DNA of 33,761 nucleotides from Echinostoma caproni. Its lineage: Eukaryota; Platyhelminthes; Trematoda; Plagiorchiida; Echinostomatidae. The translations under genes were made by a program, and so were the position numbers. Positions 7,181 through 17,940 of this stretch are shown here, piece after piece. Location: the NCBI GenBank assembly GCA_900618425.1, contig UZAN01045113.1, positions 1-33,761 on the forward strand. Reading direction: 5' to 3'. The notes under the pieces are model-generated. The model saw only the letters and a program-made list of their open reading frames with translations. It did not search any database and had not been told where the DNA came from. The first letter of the stretch is position 1. The number at the start of each line of letters is the position of its first letter.

Positions 7181-10109
7181 CACAAGCAACAAACAATCAT
7201 TGGTCGATTCTTAAATGTCCAATCGACAACGAGATGGTTCGTTTGTTTGCCCTCTAGCATTCAGTCAATCCGGTTGGAGTTAACTGAGACCACAGGATTG
7301 GTCAGTTAATTAGTTTCTTGCTTGGTTACCTGAAAGCTGTACCGTTACACGATCACCACAGATTTTTACGGAGACTTCTAAGCGCTGAGGTAGTCGACAT
7401 CCTTTGGTATCTGGAGGTCTCTTTCTAAGCGGTATTACTGTAATCAAGGTGACCATCTGCCATTGCGATAAGCTCAAGCGTTTCGGTGAAATTAGAGAGA
7501 GGTAACACAGTACTCAACTACAAGTGGTGCTGAATCAGTAGGACAACAGTATATTTCGGATAAATTGTGGCACCCTGAAGTCAGTCTGATGGAGAGATAG
7601 CAGGACAGAGCAAGGGATCTGAGGAAATGACGGAAGCAAATCATCGTTAGAGTGCTTCAGCGTCGTCGTTGGGCTCCTGGATATTCGAGATAAGCAGCTT
7701 CGGTGACTTCCTTACACTTCTGCCGCTGGTAATGGTAAAACGTGAACAAATATAAAAGCAATGGAGTTCGTGCAACCCAGCTAAGAGAATTCTCTAACCA
7801 GAGTCACTTTTTGTCGTGGATACAATTTTCTTTTCCCGACGAAGTTGATTGAGGTCTGGTGATGAGGAACGGCCAAGACGTATCTAAAGGATTTCCAATG
7901 GACAGCACAGATCATAGCAGAAGTAAATCAACGTCAATATCCAAAAAAAACTTCGAGGGCTGTGCAAACGATTGTCTGAAATTCTATGACATAAAAGTCC
8001 ACAGTGGGTTTTTATTGTGCCGCAATCACTGGTGATCGTGCATCTGCAGTTTGTTTGAAAACGGAAGCCCGAAAATCACTCAATCAGTCAACCGATCGAA
8101 AGTGTTTTGCGTACAGACAGATGCTAATCGAGTGAATTGATCGAACCAACCAACCATGCTAGTTTGATTTTACAAATCAAATACATAAATTCTGCCGTTT
8201 TATTCCTAATCTCCCTTTTGAGTACACCCTAATCTTCCCCACGAAAAAGTTCAACGGAGATAGTTTCGGCTTTGTAACCACTTAAATGTTAGTGGAATGT
8301 TGCACCACATTGCGAACTTTTTCCACAAAATATCTTTTTAGCCAGCTGCCAACTCAAATCTGATGAAGCTTCCCACAGTTATATAAACGTTATTATCAAT
8401 ATAAGACCTTGAACTGGTATGCTATGTATTACGGAATAACGGATATCCGCGGACCTCCATTACCAAGTATTGCAAAAACACAGACTAAAACTAGGAAAGA
8501 CGACGTACTAAAGTAAAACGTTCTTATCATATAACCTTTAAAGGTGATCAAAATGAGAAACTAACACGAGGTTGACTGAAACGAGCTCTTTCAAGAACAT
8601 TTAACGCTGATTCGCTAATTATTCTTCATAAAAGCAGACGACTGATCAGAGGATACAACTTGGATAAGCTGAACTCTCAAGTTACCTCTTAGTGCGTTTA
8701 CCTATTTCAATGCACTTACGGTAGCAAGTAGATCGGAAGAACTGAGAGACACCTGACCACTTGGATCTGAAGGCATGTCCCGAAGAATTCAGTGCCCAGT
8801 AGCTCGAAAAGCCCCTCCAGGTCCATTGCTCATCGTATACTGGACTACAAAATTGTCATCGATCCGAAGGATAAATTCAGAAAACTGGGCGGTTTTAACG
8901 ATTTACTAAGACCCCAACCACTCGTTGTCACAAACCAAACCTCTGCGAACTAGATTTTATGATCAGCTGTGCCCTGCCACCGTGATGCTGATCAGCCTGA
9001 GTGATTGGTGACCTTCGCATCGATTTTGCCTGGTCGAGTGTTTTCGGTGTTTAGAGAAGTATCATTGCCCTGATTGAGTGAGTGTTTATACACAGCTGAA
9101 TAGATAAGGCGAAATAGTTGAATTCCATTTTTTCTGTTAATATGCTTGTTCTCGCTCTTATGAAATTCCTAAACGGAACTGGATGCATGAAACTAGTGTT
9201 TCCTTCTGAATTGTTAGGCATGGAACACGGTCCAGTAACTCTTCATTACTGAGTCTGACATCAACTTCTAAGCTTACTAACTATTGTTCGTTTCACGATT
9301 GGTTTCTGAAGACAGCTCAATAATGGATACGCAATGACAACAACCACAGGAACGTCCCCATTCGACTTTGACTAGTGAATGGTTGTGTTCGCTTTTTCAT
9401 CGTGCAAATGAAAGTGAGTATCCTATAAACCTACCTACCGTTATTCTCGCACTCCTCAGCCGACACAAGAGGAATCATATCCCAACCGAAAGCTAACGTC
9501 AATCACTGAAATGATTTCACTAAAAACTTTTCTTACGCACCTAAATTCCGGTTACAATAACCACTGGACAATAGCACAATCAGAACTAACATGGTCGGTT
9601 CGCGCACACGTACCGCGATTGACAAACCTACCTGAGAAAATCAACTTGTTTGGTGACCAAATTACGCCACTCCAGATTGAAATGAGTCAGTCCGTATGTG
9701 AGTGCACTATTAGGACGTAACCGCGATTCTCTCAACTGTCCCCCGGTTTGTCTATTGTCAGATATACTGTACTTAAGTTCCTCGCGCAGATTTAGTGAAA
9801 CTGCAGAACGCTGATATTTGTCTACCTCATAATCTGAATGGCTGGCCTAGTGAAGCAGCCAAAACCATCTGGCGACAATTTTCATTTGATGGTAAAAAAA
9901 CGGAGCCGAACAGGGTGGGTGTTATGAAGTTACACTGGAAATTTTGGTTGCTTATTGCAGTCGGCACCGCAGTAACAAGCCATAGTGTTTCCCTGAAATT
10001 CATGGAAAATTCACATACGAATACCATTAGACAAAAAATATAGCAAACTAGCTTGTTTTCGTAACTGCGTCGTCCAGCATTTGCAGTTGTGTCTATATAT
10101 AATGTAGAA
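7181..10109. other. Intergenic stretch, nothing supported
   Basis: About 2.9 kb without a recognisable gene. Open frames near 9511-9720 and 9795-10043 have no family resemblance. The second could belong to the 5' part of the Penelope-like element that follows, but I cannot show it. Confidence 0.4.
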
Positions 10110-12200
10110 ATCAAGCATTAAAGAACGCGAACGATATGAGAAATTTTCTTTGGATATCATCAGGAAAAGGGTTGAAAAGAAACGGTGTAAACCGCATGAT
10201 AAAATAAATAATCAGAAATCGAGATCAAAGTTGCCCCAGTATCCGGAGCGATACGTTCACAATCTATCCAGTCTACCTACAGATAACACGCTGCTGGAGG
10301 TTCTATCGCTCGGTACAAAATTCTGCTACCCAAAATACAGAGATGATCAACTTTCGACAAAAGTTCAGTTCGAGAACTAATGTTCGTAGACGGAAGGTTT
10401 AGCTGCTAACACAGAAAGCAGCTGACGATTTCAAAACTATCCTTGTTGATACTTGTTTTCAATAGCGCCGCACAAAAGTATCAAGTGGATGCCTGCTCAG
10501 TCAAAGACATGCCACAGCTCTACACCAGGTGAAACAGAATACGAAACCTGACAAAGGCGGTGGAGTGGTACTATTGGATCGTAAAGATAACGCAGCGAAA
10601 ATGATGACATTCCTAAACTACAGCAACAAGTTCTCGAAGGAAGAAAACGGAAAGATATGTCAATTAGAGCGGAAGGACAAAAGGCTGAAAGATCAAAATT
10701 ACATATCAAAATCTGACTACGAACAAAACCAATTTGGAATCATATCTCTAGACTACATGGCCTAACGAAAGTTCACAAAGCTAGAACACCATTACGACCG
10801 GTGCTAGACTCTCCTTTTCACTCAATTGCTCGATGGTTAGTAAAAATCCGGGAACCAATCACGAGGAACACCTGCAAACATAGTCTGAAAGATACTTTCG
10901 AACAAGTCGATCTAATTCGAGACATGGACGTTAAAGACTTAGCAAAGATCTCTTTGGACAAATGTGCCACTCTTTAAGATGCTGTCTTATCTCTGCCAGG
11001 AAAACATACAAACTGAAATTCCAGCTACAAACTTGAAGGAACCATTACTGCTAAGTACATTTATTATGCAGTTTTCTTATAATGGTACAAGCTACAGACA
11101 GGCGGACGGTGAAGCCATGGGTTCACAGTTTCACCCACCTTTTGCAGATGTGTTCGTAGACAAATTGAAAAACGACGAACTGCGGAATAACATCCATCAA
11201 ATCTCACTATACTGCCGTTACGTCGACGATATTTTTATTCTTTCGGATCAAAGTATTTTATCTAACATATTATTGGATCGTTTTAACCGAGCTCATCCGT
11301 TAATCAGCATTACGACTGAAAAGGAGGATCAGGACGCGTTTCACTCCCTCGATGTTAACCTGAAGAAGGGGTCGAATGGAAAGTTAGGTTGTTTGATTTT
11401 TCGCAAACCAACATGGACCGGTCAGTACATTTATTTCCAAAGTCTTGTCCCAATTAAGTATGAACAAAACTCTGTCCAATGTTTAGTCCTTAGAACTCCA
11501 ATGCTTTGCTCCAAGGATCCCGTGGAGAAATAACTAAGAATCATCAAATCTACACTCCTGAATAATGGGGGTTTCATCGGGAAGAACTTTGTATAAAAGT
11601 ACACAATACCAAAAACAACCATGGTCGAAAAGAAAGAACCATTCTTGCAGCTCCCGTTTAGAGATTCGAGTGGTGATCTACTAAGAAGACGTTTGGACAA
11701 ATCAATCACGCGTACATATACAGCCGCCACTCCACGGGTGACGTTTACAAGCCGGCGATGACTCTGCACAAACCTCAAAGACAAGCTACCCACCCTCGCC
11801 TCGTTTATTACATATTCCTTCACTTGTACATGTTCGGCAAGTTACGTAAGACGAGAGATGAGAGAGTTCTCACAAAGGATCAGAGAACATGAACCGGCTT
11901 GGCTTGCGAGAAAACAAAAACCAGTGAAATTATGCCCTCGCCCATAACGGGTACCAGGCAGACAACGATGTATTAAAAGAGATCTACAAGTTGCCCAAAC
12001 ACAAGTCGGAGTACGTTCGGAAACGTCACTTGTCAATGGCAGAAGCAGCAGCAATCAAAATCCTGAAACCTTAGTTGCCGCACTCCAGTTGCCTTGGCCC
12101 CTCCCCAACCTACGTGACGATCTGAACCATGATCTCAATCATATCATGATGACAGAACATGGCGTGACAAGTCGCCCGTGAAAAAGGTCATCGGGACTTC
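10110..12200 (+). mobile_element. Penelope-like element (PLE) remnant with RT and GIY-YIG endonuclease
   Basis: Several frame-broken segments lie in the order of a Penelope-like retroelement. First is an N-terminal block with VHNLSSLPTDNTLLEVLSLG (about 10246-10305). Next is KPDKGGGVVLLDRKDNAAKM (about 10545-10605), the PLE block before the fingers. The reverse transcriptase core follows at 10964-11533, with YRQADGEAMGS and the catalytic YVDD at 11219-11230, then FRKPTWTGQYIYFQS. Next are LPFRDSSGDLLRRRLDKS (about 11652-11705) and finally YSFTCTCSASYVRREMREF with REHEPAWL, the GIY-YIG nuclease start, where the expected YIG has become YVR. Stops and frameshifts separate the segments, so the copy is dead. 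PLEs reverse-transcribe their RNA and commonly carry hammerheads in their terminal repeats, which fits the motif at 12417-12466. Confidence 0.85.
10964..11533 (+). pseudogene. PLE reverse transcriptase core (longest surviving frame)
   Basis: This 189-codon frame covers the palm and thumb of a Penelope-type reverse transcriptase. The template-grip block reads DGEAMGSQFHPPFADVFVDK, where active PLEs usually have GSPLGP followed by ADIF; the PLGP part is degraded to FHPP. The catalytic aspartates survive in CRYVDDIFILS. The block FRKPTWTGQYIYFQSLVPI is the characteristic PLE segment after the palm, and here it runs into unrelated residues before the stop. The first methionine is not a true start, because the protein should begin several hundred bases upstream in other frames. 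Confidence 0.8.
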
Positions 12201-12416
12201 CTAGAATTGACCTTGGTCTCTGTTCTCTCATCCCATCCCTCTTTTCTCCATTTGCTCCGATGGAATTTGGCAGACGTTGTACTCTCAACTAAAATTGGTG
12301 CAGATTACACCGTGTGCATACAAAAATTAGGCTGTGCAATGTTTGTGTACCTCAGGGGTAAGGATATCAACTCCCAATCCAAAGGTTTGCAGTTTGAATC
12401 CTTACAGGAGCACAAG

Positions 12417-12466
12417 TATGTACTGATGACGAGTACCAAGCAGGACGAAACGACTGTTCATTGTTC
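12417..12466 (+). ncRNA. Hammerhead-like motif downstream of the PLE
   Basis: ATGACGAG at 12426-12433 (expected CTGANGAG; C3 changed to A), then T-A-CC, loop AAGCA, GGA, CGAAAC at 12446-12451, a minimal stem III over GACT, and GTT as the cleavage-type triplet. Stem II pairs as TCC/GGA if the A at 12435 is bulged. Stem I (ending GTACTG) pairs only partly with the sequence after GTT. Position and design fit the minimal type I hammerheads reported in terminal repeats of Penelope-like elements. It carries the same C3-to-A change as SINE copy 4. Confidence 0.55.
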
Positions 12467-13867
12467 TGTCGGTTATCCCATGTATTTTCATCACCTAAAG
12501 GACCTGACAGCATGTAACAGTTTTTGCTTTTCAGTATAATTTGCATTGTGCGACTTTGAAATCTCAGAAATCTCTCTAGTACTGACCAATCGGATGGTTG
12601 TCGTGAAAAAGCATGCGTTATCTAAGCAAACATTTTGCAGCCTATGAACTCAACTGTTTGTTGAAAACTCACCATCCAAACGCTTTGAAAGTGTAAAACA
12701 AAAGTAATACGCATACGTTTACATTGGTGAAGAAAGAAAGTCATTTCTCACTGAAAGGGTAACTAATCAACAATTGAATTGAAAATTTCGCCCAGGCAAG
12801 GAACCAGAAAAAAAATGCAATTAGACAGAAGTTGCATTTTGCAGCACAGTTGTGTCTTCGCTTGGGACCAATGCAAATAGGACATTACATTTGTTTTGTT
12901 TTTCTTCTTTATCTAAAGATCACAGCCAGGTACAGCGTTCTCTATACGATGAACACCCAGAAATGAAGGCATAATAAATGACTCAACAAATAGATAGATT
13001 TTGTTTGTGAACTGACACGCACGCGAAAACACGAGGATTTCGTTTTTGCATGATCCGACGAGAGATCGAAAGGGATCAGTCAAGCGATGAACCCAATAGA
13101 GACGACTGAAATGAGGATCGGGAACCGGTTCCCAAATTCGAAGGATAGTTAGCATTCAGGCAATCAGGAGCAAATTAATCATAAAATATGAACGGACAAG
13201 TGTTTTATTCAGTGAATCGACAAAAAACCTTACGGTATAAGGATAACCTACCTGAATGGCCAAAGTGTCCCAAGGCGGTTTATTGCATACGTGCACCAGA
13301 GAGATGTGGATATGTTGCTTTAATCAGAGCTTGAAGTTTTGGACAGTCTCTCGGATCGTCTTGAAAACGGGTCATCATGCAATGCTTCGCAATTTATTTG
13401 CAGTGTCTCGATTGTATTAAGCCTTTCATCTAACAACTTTTCGTTTTAATTATTCGTGTTTCACCACAGCAAAATTCCATAATTCTCTCAGCACGTGCAA
13501 AATTATTCAGTAACTAAGAGGTCAGAACGCCAACACAGCTCGCTTACTTACATAAATGAGTATCAGGGCGAGAACTTTAAATTAATCATTCAGAAAGTAT
13601 CACAATCAACATCGGTCACATAGATGAGCTCAACAAAGCTCTTGTTATCGATGGAGAAACAAATCATTACAATATATCATCGAGTTTATCCAAGATGTTC
13701 ATTCGAATACTTGTCACAATTATATTTTCAAACTGTTGGGTTTGAAAACCGCTTTCAGTGGAGGAGAAGTGTCTTTTGTTTGTTAGGGTAAGATAGTTTC
13801 AGTATGAAGCTTTAGTTATCAGGGACTCATTGGTTGCCCACCTTTTTTAAAAACTGATGTCGGTGAT

Positions 13868-13887
13868 AGTCGTGATCCATCACGACT
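13868..13887. repeat. Perfect 9-bp inverted repeat
   Basis: AGTCGTGAT at 13868-13876 and ATCACGACT at 13879-13887 are separated by two bases. It marks the start of a somewhat GC-richer patch (13868-14230) that may be a decayed repeat. Chance is possible. Confidence 0.4.
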
Positions 13888-13984
13888 GGAGATTGCCTGA
13901 CGGAGTGTGATGGCTTTTGCACCTCTGATCGAACGAGTTACACAGGTTGAAGACCTAATTATGCTTGGAAGGTGGGAGGGCAGA

Positions 13985-14045
13985 GGTCAAACAAAGTCCG
14001 TTCTCCTGGTCGTCTAGATTGGGGGTTCGACTTGAATTAGCGTTT
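13985..14045 (+). repeat. tRNA-like patch, possible SINE fragment
   Basis: GGTCGTCTAGATTGGGGGTTCGACTT contains an A-box-weak and B-box-like (GGTTCGACTT) arrangement preceded by GTTCTCCTGG, reminiscent of tRNA-derived SINE heads. The boxes are too close and too weak for a tRNA gene. Confidence 0.25.
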
Positions 14046-16289
14046 CAGACGGTAAAAAGTGATGGAGGAGTAATTGATTCAGGTAAACGGACCTCCACTC
14101 CTCTCCTCCCACTGCATTGAGGTTGAGAACCCTAAGCGTTCTCCCACTTAGTGGCTGGACAACCCATCAGTGTCTGTCCATCAACTTCCCATGCACACAA
14201 AACTATGAACTCCAGTGGCCTATGCAGTTTTCAAGTTAAGTTATCGATTTTCGGCTCTGCATGGTCACCATTGGAGTCATGATATATTGCAGAATGCAGT
14301 GAATTTCAGTTGACCGTAACTGCTCCTGAACATAATTACGAGCACACGTACGAGCAGAAAAAATTGTAATTTTCATTCTGATGAACACAAAACTCTATGC
14401 AGAAAATAATCACAGCTCTCCTCGAAGCGATGCCCCTTATGACACTCTCATATACCGGTGTATCTACATCTCCGTGACTAAAAAGTTGTTATATTAATAA
14501 AGATTGAAATGGAAAGGCCCCTTTTCAAGCTACTGATCAATCGAGACTGGAGCTTTGAATTACTTATTGTCAGTAGTAGTTAAAAACAGTGATATCTATC
14601 GGGGTCTTTTATAGTGTGACTATTTTGGAGTTTTGTAGTTGCAGATGCACCGATATATTAGCATATACAAAGTGAAAAAGCACAACCTGAAATGCCAATT
14701 AAGCTTACATTTATCAAACGCTCAGCGCTAGCGGAAAACCGGTCCTAATGCTGCTGAAACAATCGAACGACTGACTAATTTAGTTTTCAGTGAGAAGCTC
14801 ACTGTGGCTAATTTTACCAATGAAAATTATTCTTTTTCAAACGATTTTCGTTGTGCCCAGATTTTGAAGTGTCGAAATGCAATGGGTTTATTCCATTTCT
14901 CACTTTTCAAGTGGAAACGGTGCCGCTCAAGAACAAAATACAAAGCTCAGTCTTTACCATGTGACAATTTACGGTTTTGATTTTAATGCACAAGTTGAGT
15001 AGGAATCTGACTTTTTCGGATCCATCCACCACACTTCCCATCTATAAGCATTTTTTCTCGCTCTCGTTGTTTGTGTATGAGAACCGCGACAAATGTAGCA
15101 CATTTCTCGTAAAGTAGTTCAGGGTTATGCAAAACTACATGGCAATGCCGATTACCATACCAACAGGACATGAATAGTCAACAATATGCCGTTACCACAT
15201 AAACTTCCGGATTTCACCTAGCATACAATACAGCGAGAGTGCTGCTCATTACTCGGAGACTGAGAAAAAATGTGATTAAACCAGAAAAACAGTCCAGTTT
15301 ATTGACCTCTTTGTATAGGATTGCCATGGGCAACCGGTGATTGCTAGTATGCGCAGCGGTTTAACAAAATTGTCAGTACATCAATTCAAGTGACGTTTTT
15401 GTTTTATTCCAACCGGATGTGAATATTCGGCATTATTGCGTCGAGTGAAGGAAGAACTGACGAACAGTAGAACTTCGTTTTAAATGAAACCTTGAAGAAT
15501 GATTACATTTTTCCTAAGTGCAATAGGTAAATACCATCAATGTTAACCTTGAGGAAAATAAGAATAAAGCCATTGTTTGATGACCATTTTGAATGGTACC
15601 AAAATAACAAAGTTTCCTTAGAAACACTTATTTTCGCGGTTCTTGCCTGATTCGTCGAACACTGGAACCTGATCTTGGTGTCAAGAAAACTTACAAAATA
15701 CTATCGTATAATTATCCTAAGGATTTCATGTGAAAGTTACGAAGAGATACTCCTTATGGAACGCAGATGAGCGTAGCTGCAACGTATGGCTGCATACTAG
15801 CTGGCACAAACCCATGTCACAGATGGACGAGTAGGTATCAAATTGGTGGTTATATGTAAGCAAGATGGACTGAGGCTTACAGAATAAACAGTCACGGAGG
15901 GGCACTGATAGCGGTTGTGAGTTTTCGTTAGGAAAACGTACTCCGATTTTGGTAAATGTGACTCATATGGCTGTCGCCGCTTGTCGTGTTATATTTTTGA
16001 TGTGAGGTTTTCAGAGGAGACGGACAAACAAAGCTACTGACCAACGTCTTGTGCGGAACATTCCTGCTGCTTTGTAGTTTGCATATGAAAGAGCAAATGC
16101 TGGAGAGAGAACCTCAGATAGAAACTCTCAACTATACCGGGGGCAAACTTTGCAGTTCTATTCCAGAGGATCCCTAAGCAACGCTCGGGTTGATAGACCT
16201 GACTTATTCTACAGTAGGAAATAGCAGAGTAAGAATGCAGTGATCATTTTATCGATGACTGATAAACATGTACGGGATCCGTACCTCCC

Positions 16290-16472
16290 GTGGACAGAAA
16301 GAAAGTGGCAAAATACGAAGTTTTTGACCAGTCCTTCAAATACGGCTCACAAAAAAGAAAACATCTAAGGAACTATATTATGGCGAACTATATTGAAGAC
16401 GTGAACGAATGGATTCAAAAGCAAAAGATTGCTAGTAATAAAGCACAAAAGGTTCATTGCAGCCCTCGGTAA
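16290..16472 (+). other. Unrecognised lysine-rich open frame ending at a splice-donor-like site
   Basis: This 60-codon frame is strongly charged (many K, Q and N) and resembles no family I know. At 16469 the sequence reads CTCG followed by GTAAGT, a consensus splice donor, inside the frame, so it might be an exon or pseudo-exon. There is no clear upstream acceptor or partner exon. It directly precedes the RTE-like LINE and could also be decayed transposon sequence. Confidence 0.2.
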
Positions 16473-16481
16473 GTGTTCGAT

Positions 16482-17210
16482 GGTCTTGGCATAGTTATGC
16501 GTCTGAACTTTACAAATACGGCGCCACCGCGACATCTGGCTGTCCGTAAGCGGTCTAGTGTATGCTACGACAGATCGGCTAGTTCTGCTATACAGCTCGA
16601 AAACTTGAACAATAAAAAAACAGGATAAAGTTAGACTCTCAGTTTTTGAACACCGTTGTCTACGCAGCGTTGCACGAATCTGGTGGGGCAGCCGGACGAA
16701 TAATGCTGAGCCTAGGCTCACAGTTTTGGGTAAATACGGTCACCCACTGGAGCAAGTGGTTGACCTCCATAGATTACGTTGGTTGGGGCATGAGTTACGC
16801 ATGCCACCAAATAGGTTGCCACGGCGAGCGATGTTCGCCAAGGCAGGTAGAGGGTGGAAAAAAGCCAAGGGTGGTCAAAATAAGATCTAGCCCGAGGGTA
16901 TGAAAGTTGAACCAGGAAACTCGATCATGAATGTCATGTTAAGCTCCGAAGATGGGGATCTGGGGTCATTGTAACCAACGGTTAGAGACAGTGAGTGATA
17001 TGGTCAGGTATCGTAAACAGTGGCGCTAACGCATCTCTTTAATTTCAATGAAGCTTTAATCTACTAAAATTCCCCATTTTATCTTAGACTTTACTTTAAC
17101 TTTCCTGTCTTTCTCCTATTGCATCATCAAACTGGACAGCTAATAGACGACAACCGAAACCGGCAGACGAAAATGCACGGTTAATGATTGTACAAACTGA
17201 ACTGAACTCT
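16482..17210 (+). mobile_element. RTE-like LINE, 3' end
   Basis: In one frame, broken by one stop, the sequence encodes IRRHRDIWLSVSGLVYA, LVLLYSSKT and then LSVFEHRCLRSVARIWWGSR, followed by VVDLHRLRWLGHELRMPPNR, LPRRAMF and GWKKAKGGQNK. This is the C-terminal signature of a very common flatworm and animal endonuclease/reverse-transcriptase LINE (consensus FDHRCLRSIARIWW, HRLRWLGHVLRMP, GWKK-RGGQ). A degenerate continuation resembles WLETVSDMA-like sequence near 16970-17010. The copy ends with an ACTGA-type short repeat at 17196-17205. It has stops and no 5' half, so it is a dead 5'-truncated insertion. RTE clade is my best assignment, not proven. Confidence 0.8.
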
Positions 17211-17745
17211 TTATAAATATAGCTATTTTCTTTCCAGCTTTTGTTACTACCATACCCACTTGTTTATCTTTTTCTTTTAAACTTTCCTCCAAAAGAAGGC
17301 GGGTCTGTCAGATAGGACCAGAGGAACCGAAGGAACTGAACCGGCAGAATGTCTGTTAATTATACTTCTCGATATACAGGGGGTCAAGCGTTACAGGGAC
17401 GAACGGAAAGTTCACTGAAATCACACAGTTGAGTAGAAGCAAACCATTCGGTTTTATGACCGCAAAGAAAAATCAGTATGCTGAACTTCAATTGTTTCCA
17501 ATCACATCGGTTTGAACCTTGTATTTGTTTGTTTATGATGTATATTTATTGGATATTTCGGTGGTGCTTCTATGGATCAATATGAATTCTACCAGTGTGC
17601 GACATTTTAGCACGCATAAATCTACACAATGTATTTATAATGATTCATTGTGGTTTGGGTTAATTAGTCATGGACATTATCAGCAAGAGAGTACCGTTTT
17701 ATGGCACAAAATATGCGGGTATCTTTCTTGATCGCTCAGACTGAT

Positions 17746-17751
17746 TTTATT
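17746..17751 (-). terminator. Candidate polyadenylation signal of the FANK1-like gene
   Basis: TTTATT on the plus strand reads AATAAA on the minus strand, about 133 nt beyond the FANK1 stop codon. It is the first canonical hexamer seen downstream of the stop. Confidence 0.55.
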
Positions 17752-17883
17752 TGGCCACAATGACCTAAAACAGCCAGTCTGAACGATCATAACAAAAAAA
17801 TCAATGGAAAGAAATATTGAAAACTGACCGAATGTGTGAGATGGAGCAAAAGAGGGGGGAGGGATAACTTTCGGACCCAATGA

Positions 17884-17940
17884 TCACAAATCATCCCCTT
17901 TTTCTTTCGAAAGAAATTCCTTGAGTACTTGCATTGTTTT
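17884..17940 (-). CDS. FANK1: FANK1-like exon 9 (C-terminus and stop)
   Basis: 57 nt encoding KTMQVLKEFLSKEKGDDL and a TGA stop at 17886-17884. Vertebrate FANK1 likewise ends with a short V-x-LL helix followed by a lysine-rich tail. The acceptor TTTATTACAG lies 47 nt after the exon 8 donor. Confidence 0.85.
   Translation of the reverse strand, partial: KTMQVLKEFLSKEKGDDL

Larger units (their letters stand above)
12541..16289. other. Intergenic stretch, mostly nothing supported
   Basis: About 3.7 kb, AT-rich, with no recognisable coding region. The only notable items are the inverted repeat at 13868-13887 and a tRNA-like patch near 13990-14045. Small open frames at 12913-13155 and 14983-15171 on the minus strand have no family resemblance. 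Confidence 0.4.

Noticed and set aside
8361..8400. CTGATGA considered as a hammerhead core
   Set aside because: No GAAA element and no stems within the next 40 nt.
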